Shown here piece by piece: positions 17,274 to 26,140 of a DNA stretch of 64,000 bases. Under the pieces are notes generated by a model. It did no database searches. It saw only the letters and a program-made list of their open reading frames with translations, and was not told the origin of the DNA. The stretch's first letter is position 1. Each line of letters begins with the position of its first letter. The DNA is from Halomicronema sp. CCY15110 (GTDB lineage Bacteria; Cyanobacteriota; Cyanobacteriia; Phormidesmidales; Phormidesmidaceae): contig NZ_JACSWC010000421.1 of NCBI RefSeq assembly GCF_016888165.1, positions 28,326 to 92,325 of the forward strand, in the 5' to 3' direction. The position numbers and the translations under genes were made by a program.

Positions 17274-19802
17274 ATGAGAGAGACTCGCGATCGCGATAGC
17301 GTTCTAGCAACGCAAGAAGGAACTCGCTTACTCAGAGAGGCTCAGGCTGACAAACGGAATCATGAAGGTAAACGTTGGACGCAGGGCGATATTGCCACCG
17401 CAGCAGGCGTGACAGACCGTACGGTTGGTCGATTTTTCAGGCGTGAGCGACCGATTGACGAAACAGGTGCGAGAGCTATTTGTCAGGTCTTAGGGGTTGA
17501 GTTTAATGATGTCGTTGCTGCGCCGCACCCCTTAAAGCCCCTTCAAACGTCTACACAACCCAGTATTTCTCAACCACCTAACCCGCAAGGATATTACTGG
17601 GTCGCGCCCAAATTGGCACAGGCTCGCAAACAGGTACAGCGAGGCATTAGCCATCAGTTTTTTGATGGCGCAGAACCCAACTGGCGCGATATCGCCGCCG
17701 AGCATGATGCCCAACGGGAGGTAGAAACCGAGATTTTGACGTGGCTCGAACAGTCGATCAAGAACCACATTCAAACCCCTCTTGCGCTTATTACTGGGCG
17801 ATCCGGTGATGGTAAATCAACTTTGCTTTATCGAGTTGCAGCCGAATTAAGCGATCGCGGCCATGCCGTTCTCTGGCATAAACCAGGCATGGATTCTCTA
17901 TATGCAGAAGGGTTGGACACGGTTGCGGATGAGCAGCCCGTCATTGTGTGCATTGACGATGCCCCGCTGTTGCCCCCTGAGAAAATTGAGTCAACGTTGC
18001 GGTACCTGTATGGCATGTCGTCGCCAGTTACGTTTGTGGTCGCGGCTCGGGAAGATCTTTGGCGCAGCATGGGCTTGGCACTGGGGACGACAGCACACTT
18101 GCAGACTTTTTCCATTCGTGAGTTGAGCGATCGCGATATCCATAACTTGTTAGCCAAACTGACCGCAGTGAATGAACTGGGTCAACTCAGTGTGCTCCCT
18201 GTAGAACAGCAAGTGACCAGATTGAAAACCGGGGCGAACCGACAACTGCTCGTAGCCTTGTTAGAGGCAAAATATAACGAAAGCCTGACCAACCACGTAT
18301 TACGTAACCTCAACCATTTGGAACGCACCTTTGGCAAAACGGTTAGGGATGCTTGCTGCCTGGTGAGCGCTGTCCACACCTTTGGGCTAGAAGTTCCTGC
18401 TGAGTACCTGAAAGAGATTTTGCAAACGCCATCCTATCGCACTGATATTTTGGCGAATACGGCAGGCTTTTTGTTGCCTCCATCCATTGGTCACTACGGC
18501 ATTCATACCCGGCACGCGGTCATCGCTAACGTGGTGTTTCAACATGATCCCGGCGGCTATGAGCGTTTACTCTCCTTTGTGGAAGCCGATATCCAACTTC
18601 ATCAGGGACAGTTTGCGCCTCAGTTGTGCCCCGCCCTGCGACTACAGGTCCGTCTCAAAACCCTGGACCTAGAACAAGTCAGGCAGATTTTCGACGCAGC
18701 CCTATCCGTGCCCAGGATTCGTAAATATGTCTACCAAATCTGGGCGATCTTAGAAAAACAGACCGGCAATCTCGAGGAAGCCCGACGGCTGTTTGCCGCG
18801 GGGACGCAAGCCGACCCCAAAAACGCTCCTTCTTGGCAAGCGTGGGCGATCATGGAGCGCGATGACGGCAATCTTGAAGAAGCCCGACGGCTGTTTGCTG
18901 CGGGGACGCAAGCCGACCCCAATGAATATCAATACCGCTCAACCTGGCACCAGTTAGAAAAAGATCATTTTGACCCCGACCAATTCCGCCGCTTTCATCA
19001 GTGCATGGCGCAGTTGTATCCCCATGACGTTCGCACGTGGCAATCTTGGGCCACCTTTGAACGCCGACTCGGGCATGTTGCGCAGGCTCGCCAATTGTTT
19101 GGGAAAGCGCTAGAGGTCAATTCTAAAAACGCCCCTTCACTCAATGCCTGGGCACTGCTCGAAAAGCAAGAGGGCAATTATTCCACAGCGCGTGAACTCT
19201 TTCAGCGAGCCACCCAAGTTGCCCCCGCTCGTGCGGAAAACTGGCAGGCTTGGGCGCTCCTGGAAAAAGAATTAGGCCACGTTGATGTAGCCCGGAAACT
19301 CTTTGAACAAGCCACCCAGGCTAACCAAAACCAATCCGCCGCCTGGCAGGCCTGGTCACTGCTAGAACTAGAGCAAAACAACCTGGAATTCGCGCTGACT
19401 CTAGCCAACCGAGCCGCGACTCTCCAGAAAAAAGACTACCATCCTCGCATCGCCAGAGCTCAGATTTATCAGGCTCTAGGCCAATTAGACGCTGCTCAAG
19501 AAGATTTACACCAGGCGGAAGATACCTTACAACGGTATTTGCGATCCAAACCACGCGACAATCGTCTGCTGAACTCTCTCGGGCGAGTCCTGACATTGCT
19601 AGGTGATTACGTCAATGCCCATGAGATTCTGCAAAGTTCCTTGGACTGTGCCCCTACTCAACAAAAACCTTATGTCTACAACGGTTTAGGTGAGTTGTGC
19701 TACGCCCAAGGATTAGTTCAAGAAGCGATTCAACATTGGCAAACGGCCCTCGAACTTTCACCCCACTATCTCGCGGTACAAAATAATCTAAAGCGCATTT
19801 AG
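17274..19802 (+). CDS. HTH-STAND NTPase-HAT/TPR protein
   Basis: 842 residues. Residues about 30-80 form a helix-turn-helix (WTQGDIATAAGVTDRTVGRF). Residues about 120-155 (GISHQFFDGAEPNWRDIAAE) match the lead-in of a STAND-type P-loop NTPase. Walker A is GRSGDGKST (175-183), Walker B VIVCIDDA (223-230), and the sensor-like strand FVVAARED lies at 254-261. Residues about 480-840 are repeats of 34 residues, mostly HAT-like with WxxWAxxE at the start, ending in TPRs. STAND proteins are signalling switches that oligomerise on ligand binding; several classes guard against phage. No effector domain beyond the HTH is seen, so it may act as a ligand-gated regulator or through the divergent small membrane protein. 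That pairing is inference. Confidence 0.8.
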   Translation: MRETRDRDSVLATQEGTRLLREAQADKRNHEGKRWTQGDIATAAGVTDRTVGRFFRRERPIDETGARAICQVLGVEFNDVVAAPHPLKPLQTSTQPSISQPPNPQGYYWVAPKLAQARKQVQRGISHQFFDGAEPNWRDIAAEHDAQREVETEILTWLEQSIKNHIQTPLALITGRSGDGKSTLLYRVAAELSDRGHAVLWHKPGMDSLYAEGLDTVADEQPVIVCIDDAPLLPPEKIESTLRYLYGMSSPVTFVVAAREDLWRSMGLALGTTAHLQTFSIRELSDRDIHNLLAKLTAVNELGQLSVLPVEQQVTRLKTGANRQLLVALLEAKYNESLTNHVLRNLNHLERTFGKTVRDACCLVSAVHTFGLEVPAEYLKEILQTPSYRTDILANTAGFLLPPSIGHYGIHTRHAVIANVVFQHDPGGYERLLSFVEADIQLHQGQFAPQLCPALRLQVRLKTLDLEQVRQIFDAALSVPRIRKYVYQIWAILEKQTGNLEEARRLFAAGTQADPKNAPSWQAWAIMERDDGNLEEARRLFAAGTQADPNEYQYRSTWHQLEKDHFDPDQFRRFHQCMAQLYPHDVRTWQSWATFERRLGHVAQARQLFGKALEVNSKNAPSLNAWALLEKQEGNYSTARELFQRATQVAPARAENWQAWALLEKELGHVDVARKLFEQATQANQNQSAAWQAWSLLELEQNNLEFALTLANRAATLQKKDYHPRIARAQIYQALGQLDAAQEDLHQAEDTLQRYLRSKPRDNRLLNSLGRVLTLLGDYVNAHEILQSSLDCAPTQQKPYVYNGLGELCYAQGLVQEAIQHWQTALELSPHYLAVQNNLKRI
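18765..18920 (+). repeat. Near-identical tandem HAT repeat units
   Basis: Within the STAND gene, the segment starting GGCAATCTCGAGGAAG at 18765 recurs at 18867 with very few changes over about 54 bases, exactly 102 bases (34 codons) apart. Neighbouring repeat units are far more diverged, so this unit was duplicated or homogenised recently. Confidence 0.8.
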
Positions 19803-20149
19803 GGAATCTAATGCATAAGTGCATTAAAGGGCGATCCCCTTCAGCCATACTTTTCAAGCCGGGACTCGGTAACGCGATCGCGGCACTAAGCCCGAGGGCG
19901 ATCGCTCATTGCCGTCGATGGGGTTTCCTAGCGTCAGCCCAACCGACCGATCATTCAGCGACACAGAATCTCGTTTTCGTCAGCAGCAATCTCAAGCCCC
20001 GACCAGAACTGCAATCTTCCTCTTCCCCCTCATTCCCTCGCCCCGCAAGCACATCCCACCATCCCGAAGCCGAACACGGTACAGACCAGTGTGTCGCTGC
20101 GGCCAATACTTTGTCACAATCAACGGTGTTGTTTGCGGTTTTCGGTGCG
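19803..20149. other. Intergenic stretch before tenA
   Basis: About 350 bases. The tenA frame happens to stay open upstream, but the added residues are low-complexity and contain two HIP1 palindromes, so they are not counted as coding. No TPP riboswitch consensus (CUGAGA with its partner stem) was found. Confidence 0.5.
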
Positions 20150-20776
20150 ATGGCTTTGACATGTGAAGGTCTGCTCTCTACCTATGCAGAGGCGTGGCAG
20201 GCGGCGACGGTACATCCGTTTTTGACGCAGTGCCAGCAGGGCACGATTCGTCCGACCCAGTTCAATACCTGGCTGGTGCAAGATTATTTGTTCGTGACGC
20301 AGTTCACGCGGTTTGTGGGGCGCACGTTGGCGGCTGCCCCGGATGGCGACTTGGACATGCTGCTGAGTGGTCTGAATGCGTTGCAGGATGAGCTGAACTG
20401 GTTTCGGGTCAAGGCGGCGGAGCGATCGCTCGACTTAGCCACCCCACGTCAGCATACCTGCCAGATTTATTGCGAGTTTATGGGTAGTCTGGTGAATGCG
20501 CCCTACGGCGTACAGGCAACCGCGCTGTGGGCGATCGAATATGCCTACAACCAAGGCTGGCAACTCCCCGGCCCGATGCCCGCTCCCTATGGTGAATTTG
20601 CCGATCGCTGGGGCAATCCTGGCTTCACGGACTACGTGAAACTACTCGCGAATCAGGCTGATGCGGCCTTAGCGATCGCGCCATTAGGAGAACAACAGGC
20701 GGCTGAAGCCGCTTTTCTCCGGGTCGCCGCGTTGGAAAAAGACTTCTGGCAAATGGCCTACAACGCGGCGGTGTAA
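20150..20776 (+). CDS. tenA: TenA family protein (thiaminase II-like)
   Basis: 208 residues from ATG 20150. The all-helical TenA fold is recognised from TVHPFLTQCQQGTIRPTQF, WLVQDYLFVTQFTRFVGR and ALWAIEYAYNQGW. TenA enzymes hydrolyse aminopyrimidines in thiamin salvage. The usual catalytic Cys segment here reads HTCQIYCEFM, and the family Glu pair is represented by WAIEYAYNQ and ALEKDFWQMAY, so the hydrolase could be active. No other thiamin gene is nearby. The N-terminal extension up to 19811 was rejected as non-coding. Confidence 0.88.
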   Translation: MALTCEGLLSTYAEAWQAATVHPFLTQCQQGTIRPTQFNTWLVQDYLFVTQFTRFVGRTLAAAPDGDLDMLLSGLNALQDELNWFRVKAAERSLDLATPRQHTCQIYCEFMGSLVNAPYGVQATALWAIEYAYNQGWQLPGPMPAPYGEFADRWGNPGFTDYVKLLANQADAALAIAPLGEQQAAEAAFLRVAALEKDFWQMAYNAAV

Positions 20777-20852
20777 TCGTTTGCGTCGTCAGCCTCCAAG
20801 CTGCATGGGATCGGGGTTTGGCGAGTTCTGTTCATTCTTGTATTTTTGTTTC

Positions 20853-20899
20853 ATAATGGGGGCTGGTTACGGGTTTTTCGCCAAAATTAGCCCCATTAT
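20853..20899 (+). terminator. Hairpin between tenA and the Slr1601-like gene
   Basis: ATAATGGGGGCT (20853-20864) pairs with AGCCCCATTAT (20889-20899), an 11-base stem with one bulged G and a loop of about 24 bases. It lies 76 bases after the tenA stop and 28 bases before the next start. No U tract follows, so it may be a rho-independent-like stop, an mRNA stabiliser or a 5'-UTR element. Confidence 0.4.
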
Positions 20900-20927
20900 C
20901 TTGTGTTCAGTGGTGTGAGTAGCGTGT

Positions 20928-21410
20928 ATGCCCTTGCCTCAACCAACTTTAGATGTTGAACCTTCTGAAAAAGTGCTGTCGCTGCGACAAAAACGACAGC
21001 AGCAACATCAACGGTCGTTGCGATCGGTGCGCTTTCGGGCCTTGGGGTGGGAACTCACAGGGCAGCTCACCGTGAATTTGGTGTTGACTTTGGTGGCGCT
21101 CGCCGCGTTGGTCAAGCTGGTGCCCTATCACCAAACTCAACGGCAAGTTTTACGCGAGTTGGAAGACTCTGTCGCCACCCTGCAAGATCACAATCGCCGA
21201 CTCCGCACCGACTTCACCCGCTATTTTGACCCGGCGCAAACCAGCCAGATTTTGCAAGAAAACGGTGCGCGCGAATCGGCACAGCACATTCCCATTGTCT
21301 GGGTGGAGCAGTTGCCGGAGCAGCTGGGCAACCCCGCCGACTTGACGGATCCAACCCCTGCCACCGAGTCGCCAGAAGCCGGCGCTGAAGCCGCCGCTTT
21401 AAGCGACTAA
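20928..21410 (+). CDS. Slr1601-like putative cell division protein
   Basis: 160 residues. A basic N-terminus (KVLSLRQKRQQQHQRSLRS) precedes one TM helix (LTVNLVLTLVALAALVKLV, about residues 48-67), a short heptad-like segment (RQVLRELEDSVATLQDHNRRL) and an acidic, Pro-rich tail. Architecture is that of FtsL/FtsB/DivIC bitopic division proteins, and the sequence fits the cyanobacterial Slr1601 family given that name. It would sit in the plasma membrane with its coiled coil outside. The last four bases overlap the end of the convergent YdcF-like gene. Confidence 0.75.
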   Translation: MPLPQPTLDVEPSEKVLSLRQKRQQQHQRSLRSVRFRALGWELTGQLTVNLVLTLVALAALVKLVPYHQTQRQVLRELEDSVATLQDHNRRLRTDFTRYFDPAQTSQILQENGARESAQHIPIVWVEQLPEQLGNPADLTDPTPATESPEAGAEAAALSD

Positions 21411-22123
21411 TTCGGCCCCGAGTCAGGAATTTGAATATCGGCTTGGTGTTCGCACTGAAACCCTTGGGCGGCCCACTCGGCCAGATCCACTGACGATAGC
21501 GGGAAAACCCGGTCACACACGGGACGATAAAGCTGGCTGATGATAGCCCAGGCCAGCGATCGCCCCACATCCAGCACCGTTTTCAGGGGCGTCTCCACAT
21601 TGGCGGGGATGCCGATTTCTTCCACCAGTTGCATCTCAACCCAGATGCCGTGACTACTGAGCAGAATGCGCGCTAGCCACGCGGCTCGCGGCACGTGGGT
21701 GGGAGAAGTCACCACCACGACATGCTGCGTCCCCCACTGTTTGAGGGTTGGCAGACTGTAGCGATAGTTGTCAAAGGTTGATTCGGCACAGCTTTCGAGC
21801 CAAACCTGATCGATGGGCGCGGCCACCCGCTCAAATACCAGACGAGTGCAAGGGGGAGCCGCCCCGTGGGAAATCAGAATGGGCAGCGGATTGCCCTGCG
21901 CGACGGCATCAGCAACCACAATTTCGCGGCGAATGCTGCCCCCTAGTACCAGCACTGCATCCGGTGGTTGCTGGGCATGGCGATAGAGTTGGGTGGCGAG
22001 GCTGCTGCCCCAAATCGTCAGCCCCAACAGGAGCGCCAGCCATAGCCAGCGCTGACAACGCACGCCTTGACGCCACCCGCGGCTCAGACTAAATCCGATT
22101 AACCTACTCCCGTTTTCAGCCAT
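21407..22123 (-). CDS. YdcF/DUF218 family protein
   Basis: 238 residues. One N-terminal membrane anchor (LWLALLLGLTIWGSSLATQL, about residues 26-45) leads into the DUF218 domain: AVLVLGGSIRREI, ILISHGAA, DNYRYSLPTLKQWG and VVVVTSPTHVPRAAWLARI. The family (YdcF, SanA, ElyC) acts in envelope metabolism; the biochemical reaction is not settled. In cyanobacteria many copies exist. The convergent gene overlaps its stop by four bases. Confidence 0.85.
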   Translation of the reverse strand: MAENGSRLIGFSLSRGWRQGVRCQRWLWLALLLGLTIWGSSLATQLYRHAQQPPDAVLVLGGSIRREIVVADAVAQGNPLPILISHGAAPPCTRLVFERVAAPIDQVWLESCAESTFDNYRYSLPTLKQWGTQHVVVVTSPTHVPRAAWLARILLSSHGIWVEMQLVEEIGIPANVETPLKTVLDVGRSLAWAIISQLYRPVCDRVFPLSSVDLAEWAAQGFQCEHQADIQIPDSGPN

Positions 22124-22136
22124 GACGCCGTACGGG

Positions 22137-22168
22137 CTGAGCTAGTCGAAGCCCTGCGACAGGCTCAG
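22137..22168. repeat. Degenerate dispersed inverted repeat
   Basis: CTGAGCTAGTCG (22137-22148) is largely complementary to CGACAGGCTCAG (22157-22168), 10 of 12 bases. The text resembles the CTTCGACAAGCTCAGG repeat at 57247 and belongs to a common intergenic palindrome type. Confidence 0.45.
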
Positions 22169-22286
22169 GGGCAACGTTGTTAGCCTTTGGGGAGATCGGG
22201 AGGGCTAGAAACGAATTCGGGATCACTTGCATAGACGGATATTGAGGCATTCACTATCTCTGGGCGCGATCGCCCCCGGCAACGGG

Positions 22287-23081
22287 TCAAGGCAGCAGCG
22301 CCACCACCTGGTCATTGGTTTTGGGACGATAGGATTTGACGACATATTGATCTAAATGGCGAAAGAGGGCGATCGGCGGCACTACCCGACAGGAGAAAAA
22401 TTCCACCATGACTATCTTTTCGTCTTTAATTTGCACCTTTGGGGCCAGATTTGTGAGTGGCTTTTGGGTGCGCCATTTCCACGGTTTATTCGGTGCGGCG
22501 GTGATCAAGCGATGATGCGACCAGCGACAGTTTTGCCCACTGCGGCCGAACTCCTTAAATTCCCGCAGGAGAATGGAGGCTTCCAGATAGGAAGCGGGGG
22601 AGCGATCGCCCGTTACGCCATCCATCACATTCCCCAATGCCCCTTTGGGATGTGGCGGAATGGCTCTGTCTCCAGCCGCCTCAATGGCGGCTTCCAGCTC
22701 AGCGGTGGTGCTCATGAGTTCTGGCAAAGCCCAGGTGACGCCCATGCCCCCGGTGGATTGCCGCTGTAAGTACGTCACCAACCGGACTTTATCTTTCAGT
22801 TCTAGACCCGGCAGTTTGGCCAGGGCCGCTGCCGGATTAATCGTGCTGATAAACCAGCGCCCCTCGGCATTGGGGGCCACTCCTTCGTCATCGCCAAAGC
22901 CCCCCACCCGAAACAAATCGCCCAAGGCATCGAGCGATTCTGGAGCCATGGCTTCGATCGCCATCGCCCGCTCATTCATGTCACTGACCGGCTGTTGCTC
23001 TGAGGCTGGCAGCGTTAACTGCAACTGAATATATTTTTGTACCTTTTGTACAACGTCTAATGAAAATTTTTGCAGGGCCAT
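22287..23081 (-). CDS. Conserved-looking hypothetical protein
   Basis: 264 residues. Not recognised. The N-terminus MALQKFSLDVVQKVQKYIQL is amphipathic and there is no signal peptide or membrane helix. The middle carries short Gly-rich segments (GVTWALPELM, PHPKGALGNVMDGV), and the C-terminal third is basic with aromatic residues (WSHHRLITAAPNKPWKWRT). Codon choice and the HIP1 sites inside fit a resident cyanobacterial gene. It is likely soluble. Start at the ATG of 23081. No operon partner is evident. Confidence 0.65.
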   Translation of the reverse strand: MALQKFSLDVVQKVQKYIQLQLTLPASEQQPVSDMNERAMAIEAMAPESLDALGDLFRVGGFGDDEGVAPNAEGRWFISTINPAAALAKLPGLELKDKVRLVTYLQRQSTGGMGVTWALPELMSTTAELEAAIEAAGDRAIPPHPKGALGNVMDGVTGDRSPASYLEASILLREFKEFGRSGQNCRWSHHRLITAAPNKPWKWRTQKPLTNLAPKVQIKDEKIVMVEFFSCRVVPPIALFRHLDQYVVKSYRPKTNDQVVALLP

Positions 23082-23263
23082 AGGGGCAACATCAGCGATC
23101 CTTTAGTTCCTAGTTATCCCGAATGGCGACGGCAAATGCTCATTGTCACGGGCGATCACTACTTTTTGTTAGCTTGTGTCACAGTTTTGCCACAGTATAA
23201 ATACTGCTAATCGTTAGCATTAAAACTGTCGCCGCCATCAAACTCGTCAGCTCCGATGCCTGG

Positions 23264-24355
23264 TTACACAGGCTTTACCGACATCCAAAGGCCACGATTA
23301 TGGGATTCATGGGCGAGATCCATCAACAGTTGTGAATAAACGCCCTCAGCGATCGCTGGCGCGGCGGCCTGACCTTGATCGATGCAGTTAATCCAATGAT
23401 CGACTACGCGAATAAACGGGGCGAGTCGGCCATCATCATAGGTTTGCGGAAATTCCAGAATTGCGGGAATTGGCAATTCAGCCAGCGCCGCTCCGGCAGG
23501 GGCACCCCAGAGCTGAAAGCCGTGAACGTAGTCTTTGAGATTGTCGCTGCCGAGAATTAACGTGCCGCGATCGCCATACACCTCGACCCAGTGCCCCCGA
23601 CTGGCATAGGTTACCGAACTAATCGTCACCTGACAGGGCGTACCATCCTGCATGTCTAGCATCAGGGTGCAAGTATCATCGGCATCCACGGGCTTCAGTT
23701 CCCCCGTTTGGGGATCGGGCCGCTGCGGAATCGCCGTCGTTAAATTGGCGCTGAGCCGCTTTGCCGGGCCAAACAGCCACGCCAAATAGTCAAACGTGTG
23801 GGACGCAAACGCCCCCAAAGCTCCGCCCCCCTGGTCTTTGCGGGCATACCAACTCCACCCCCGTTGCGGATCGGCGCGACCGGGCACCATCCAGTCCACT
23901 TTGATTAACCGAGGCGTGCCGACATAGCCTTCGATGAGTTTGGCCTTTAACTGCTGCCACGCCGGCACAAAGCGAAATTCAAAATCCAGTCCCACCACTT
24001 TTTGCTGCTGCTGAGCCACCGCTTCAATGGCTCGCGCCTCTTCCACGTTCAGAGCCGTGGGCTTTTCCAGCAGGACATGTTTGCCCGCTTGCAGGGCCGC
24101 GATCGCCACCTCCTTCCGCAAAAACGGGGGCGTCGCCACACTCACCGCCTCCACCTCCGGCAGCGCGAGCAATTCATCCAGGGAACTGCAACCGTGGGGA
24201 ATTTGATGCTGGGCCGCGATCGCCTGCGCCTTGTCCGCCTCGCGATGATAAACCGCCATCACTTCCGTCCGATGCTGAATCTGGAACCCCGGAATATGGA
24301 TTTTCTGCCCAAATCCCGTCCCAATCACGGCGACGCCAATCGTTTTCCCAGTCAT
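23264..24355 (-). CDS. Gfo/Idh/MocA family oxidoreductase
   Basis: 363 residues from ATG 24355, which has GGAGGAG just upstream; a further nine codons are open but lack a ribosome site. The Rossmann fingerprint VAVIGTGFGQKIHIPGF begins the protein, and EKP (LLEKPTALN) is the family's conserved Lys motif. HTFDYLAWLFG fits the C-terminal alpha/beta domain with its catalytic-region His. The enzyme oxidises or reduces a sugar or inositol-like substrate with NAD(P). Substrate unknown; no sugar-gene neighbour. Divergent from cysS. Confidence 0.88.
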   Translation of the reverse strand: MTGKTIGVAVIGTGFGQKIHIPGFQIQHRTEVMAVYHREADKAQAIAAQHQIPHGCSSLDELLALPEVEAVSVATPPFLRKEVAIAALQAGKHVLLEKPTALNVEEARAIEAVAQQQQKVVGLDFEFRFVPAWQQLKAKLIEGYVGTPRLIKVDWMVPGRADPQRGWSWYARKDQGGGALGAFASHTFDYLAWLFGPAKRLSANLTTAIPQRPDPQTGELKPVDADDTCTLMLDMQDGTPCQVTISSVTYASRGHWVEVYGDRGTLILGSDNLKDYVHGFQLWGAPAGAALAELPIPAILEFPQTYDDGRLAPFIRVVDHWINCIDQGQAAAPAIAEGVYSQLLMDLAHESHNRGLWMSVKPV

Positions 24356-24466
24356 CCAGCTCTCCTCCACAACACTGCTCACCCTTCAAGGCAAGGCAGC
24401 TTCACCGTACCAAACCCGCTCAGCATCTTCACGATATCCCGAAACGAACTCCCCCCGTCCACATCA

Positions 24467-24520
24467 CCCACTCACCCACATCACCCACATCACCCACTCA
24501 CCTACCCTGCCACCCTCACA
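24467..24520. repeat. Low-complexity CACCCA-rich tract
   Basis: A purine-poor stretch upstream of cysS made of repeated CACCCAC and CACATCACCCA units. It looks like a slippage-generated microsatellite; it lies within the region that would form the cysS promoter or leader. Confidence 0.6.
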
Positions 24521-24598
24521 CCCATCCACCCTCCCCCTCCTTGCCTCCAACCCCCATTCAGTGTTGAATCAATCTGTGACCCCGCTTGCCAAACCGCC

Positions 24599-26104
24599 AT
24601 GAGCCTCGTTCTCTACAACACCCTGACGCGTCAAAAAGAGCCCTTTGAAACCTTGACACCGGGCCAGGTCAAAATGTACTGCTGTGGCGTCACGGTCTAC
24701 GACTATTCCCATTTGGGCCATGCCCGCTGCTACATCACCTGGGACACCGTGCGGCGCTATCTGATGTGGCGCGGCTACGACGTTCACTATGTGCAAAATT
24801 TTACCGACATCGACGACAAAATCCTGAATCGCGCGAAGAATGACGGCTCATCCATGCAGACGGTGGCCGAAACCTATACCCAGGCGTACTTTGAGGATAT
24901 GGAGCGGCTAAACGTGCTGGAGGCGGACGAATATACCTACGCCACCCAAACCTTAGACGGCATTCAGCGATTAATTTCGGAGCTAGAGCAAAAGGGCTAC
25001 GCCTATCCGGCTAACGGCGATGTGTATTATGCCGTGCGTAAATTCGACGGCTACGGCAAACTCTCGGGTCGCAAGCTGGAAGACATGCTGGCCGGTGCGG
25101 GGGGCCGCGTCGCGACTGATACGGGTATCAAGCGCGATCCCGCTGACTTTGCCCTGTGGAAGGGGGCCAAAGAGGGAGAGCCGTTTTGGGAATCGCCCTG
25201 GGGGCCGGGGCGTCCGGGTTGGCATATTGAATGCTCGGCAATGATTCGCGATCGCTTGGGCGACTCGATCGACATTCATATGGGGGGCAGCGACCTGGTC
25301 TTTCCCCATCATGAGAATGAAATTGCCCAGTCCGAAGCGGCTACCGGCCATCCCCTGTCGCGCTACTGGATGCACAACGGCATGGTGAATGTGGGCGGCG
25401 AAAAGATGTCGAAATCCCTTGGCAATTTCACTACCATTCGCCAACTCTTAGGTGAGCCGGAACAACTCATTGGCGAAGGTGATCCTACTGTACCCATGAG
25501 TCCAATGGCTTTGAGGCTCTTTTTTCTACAAGCTTCATATCGCAAGCCAGTAGATTTCACCCAAGGTGCAATAGTGGCTGCACAAGGAAGCTGGGCGACT
25601 TTGAATAGTGCTTTACTTTTTGGTTCAAAACACGGTTCGAAACTAGGTTGGTCAGACGTCAAAGATTCCGATTTTCTCAATCCTGCTGCTATGCGCATTG
25701 ATCGTGAGAGTGCCCAAGTTCAGCAGTTCCAGACTGCCATGGACCAAGATTTCAACACAGCTGGTGCTTTAGCAGTCCTTTTCGAATTGGCTAAAGAGCT
25801 AAATCGAGCGGGGAACTTGATCACCCATGCTGGAGAGGCTGATACCTCTAGCAATATTCTGCGACAACAATGGCAAACCCTGGTATGTCTAGCTGAAGTA
25901 TTGGGTCTTAAGGCATCTCCAGAGAATTCTACTGAAGCAGATGGAAAACTGTCTGATGAGCAAGTTGAGGCGATGATTGAGCAGCGCCAAGCCGCCCGAG
26001 CCGCCAAAAACTTTGCCGAGAGCGATCGCCTCCGCGACGAACTGCAAGCCCAAGGCATCACCCTCATCGACAAACCCGGCGGCGTCACCGAGTGGCACCG
26101 TTAA
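24599..26104 (+). CDS. cysS: Cysteinyl-tRNA synthetase
   Basis: 501 residues from ATG 24599; the frame is open much further upstream but that part overlaps the divergent oxidoreductase antisense. HIGH-type motif HLGH (38-41), adjacent CC-containing zinc segment YCCGVTVYD, and KMSKS at 269-273 are intact, as are GWHIECSAM and HHENEIAQSE with further zinc ligands. It charges tRNA-Cys in the cytoplasm. The stretch 25460-25970 (residues about 288-457) is clearly more AT-rich and HIP1-free than both flanks, suggesting replacement of the anticodon-side part by recombination; the frame remains open. The next small gene starts 36 bases later. Confidence 0.96.
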   Translation: MSLVLYNTLTRQKEPFETLTPGQVKMYCCGVTVYDYSHLGHARCYITWDTVRRYLMWRGYDVHYVQNFTDIDDKILNRAKNDGSSMQTVAETYTQAYFEDMERLNVLEADEYTYATQTLDGIQRLISELEQKGYAYPANGDVYYAVRKFDGYGKLSGRKLEDMLAGAGGRVATDTGIKRDPADFALWKGAKEGEPFWESPWGPGRPGWHIECSAMIRDRLGDSIDIHMGGSDLVFPHHENEIAQSEAATGHPLSRYWMHNGMVNVGGEKMSKSLGNFTTIRQLLGEPEQLIGEGDPTVPMSPMALRLFFLQASYRKPVDFTQGAIVAAQGSWATLNSALLFGSKHGSKLGWSDVKDSDFLNPAAMRIDRESAQVQQFQTAMDQDFNTAGALAVLFELAKELNRAGNLITHAGEADTSSNILRQQWQTLVCLAEVLGLKASPENSTEADGKLSDEQVEAMIEQRQAARAAKNFAESDRLRDELQAQGITLIDKPGGVTEWHR

Positions 26105-26140
26105 CCGCAAATACTTCAGCAACCCACCCCCTCTCACCCT

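Noticed and set aside
16906..17310. 134-residue minus-strand frame covering the divergent promoter region
   Set aside because: It is in another frame to the better-supported small membrane protein and overlaps the start of the STAND gene.
19811..20149. N-terminal extension of TenA
   Set aside because: Low-complexity residues, no ribosome site, family start is at 20150.
19803..20149. TPP riboswitch upstream of tenA
   Set aside because: The conserved CTGAGA and partner elements are absent.
24002..24598. 199-residue N-terminal extension of cysS
   Set aside because: It overlaps the divergent oxidoreductase and the CACCCA microsatellite; normal CysS starts at 24599.
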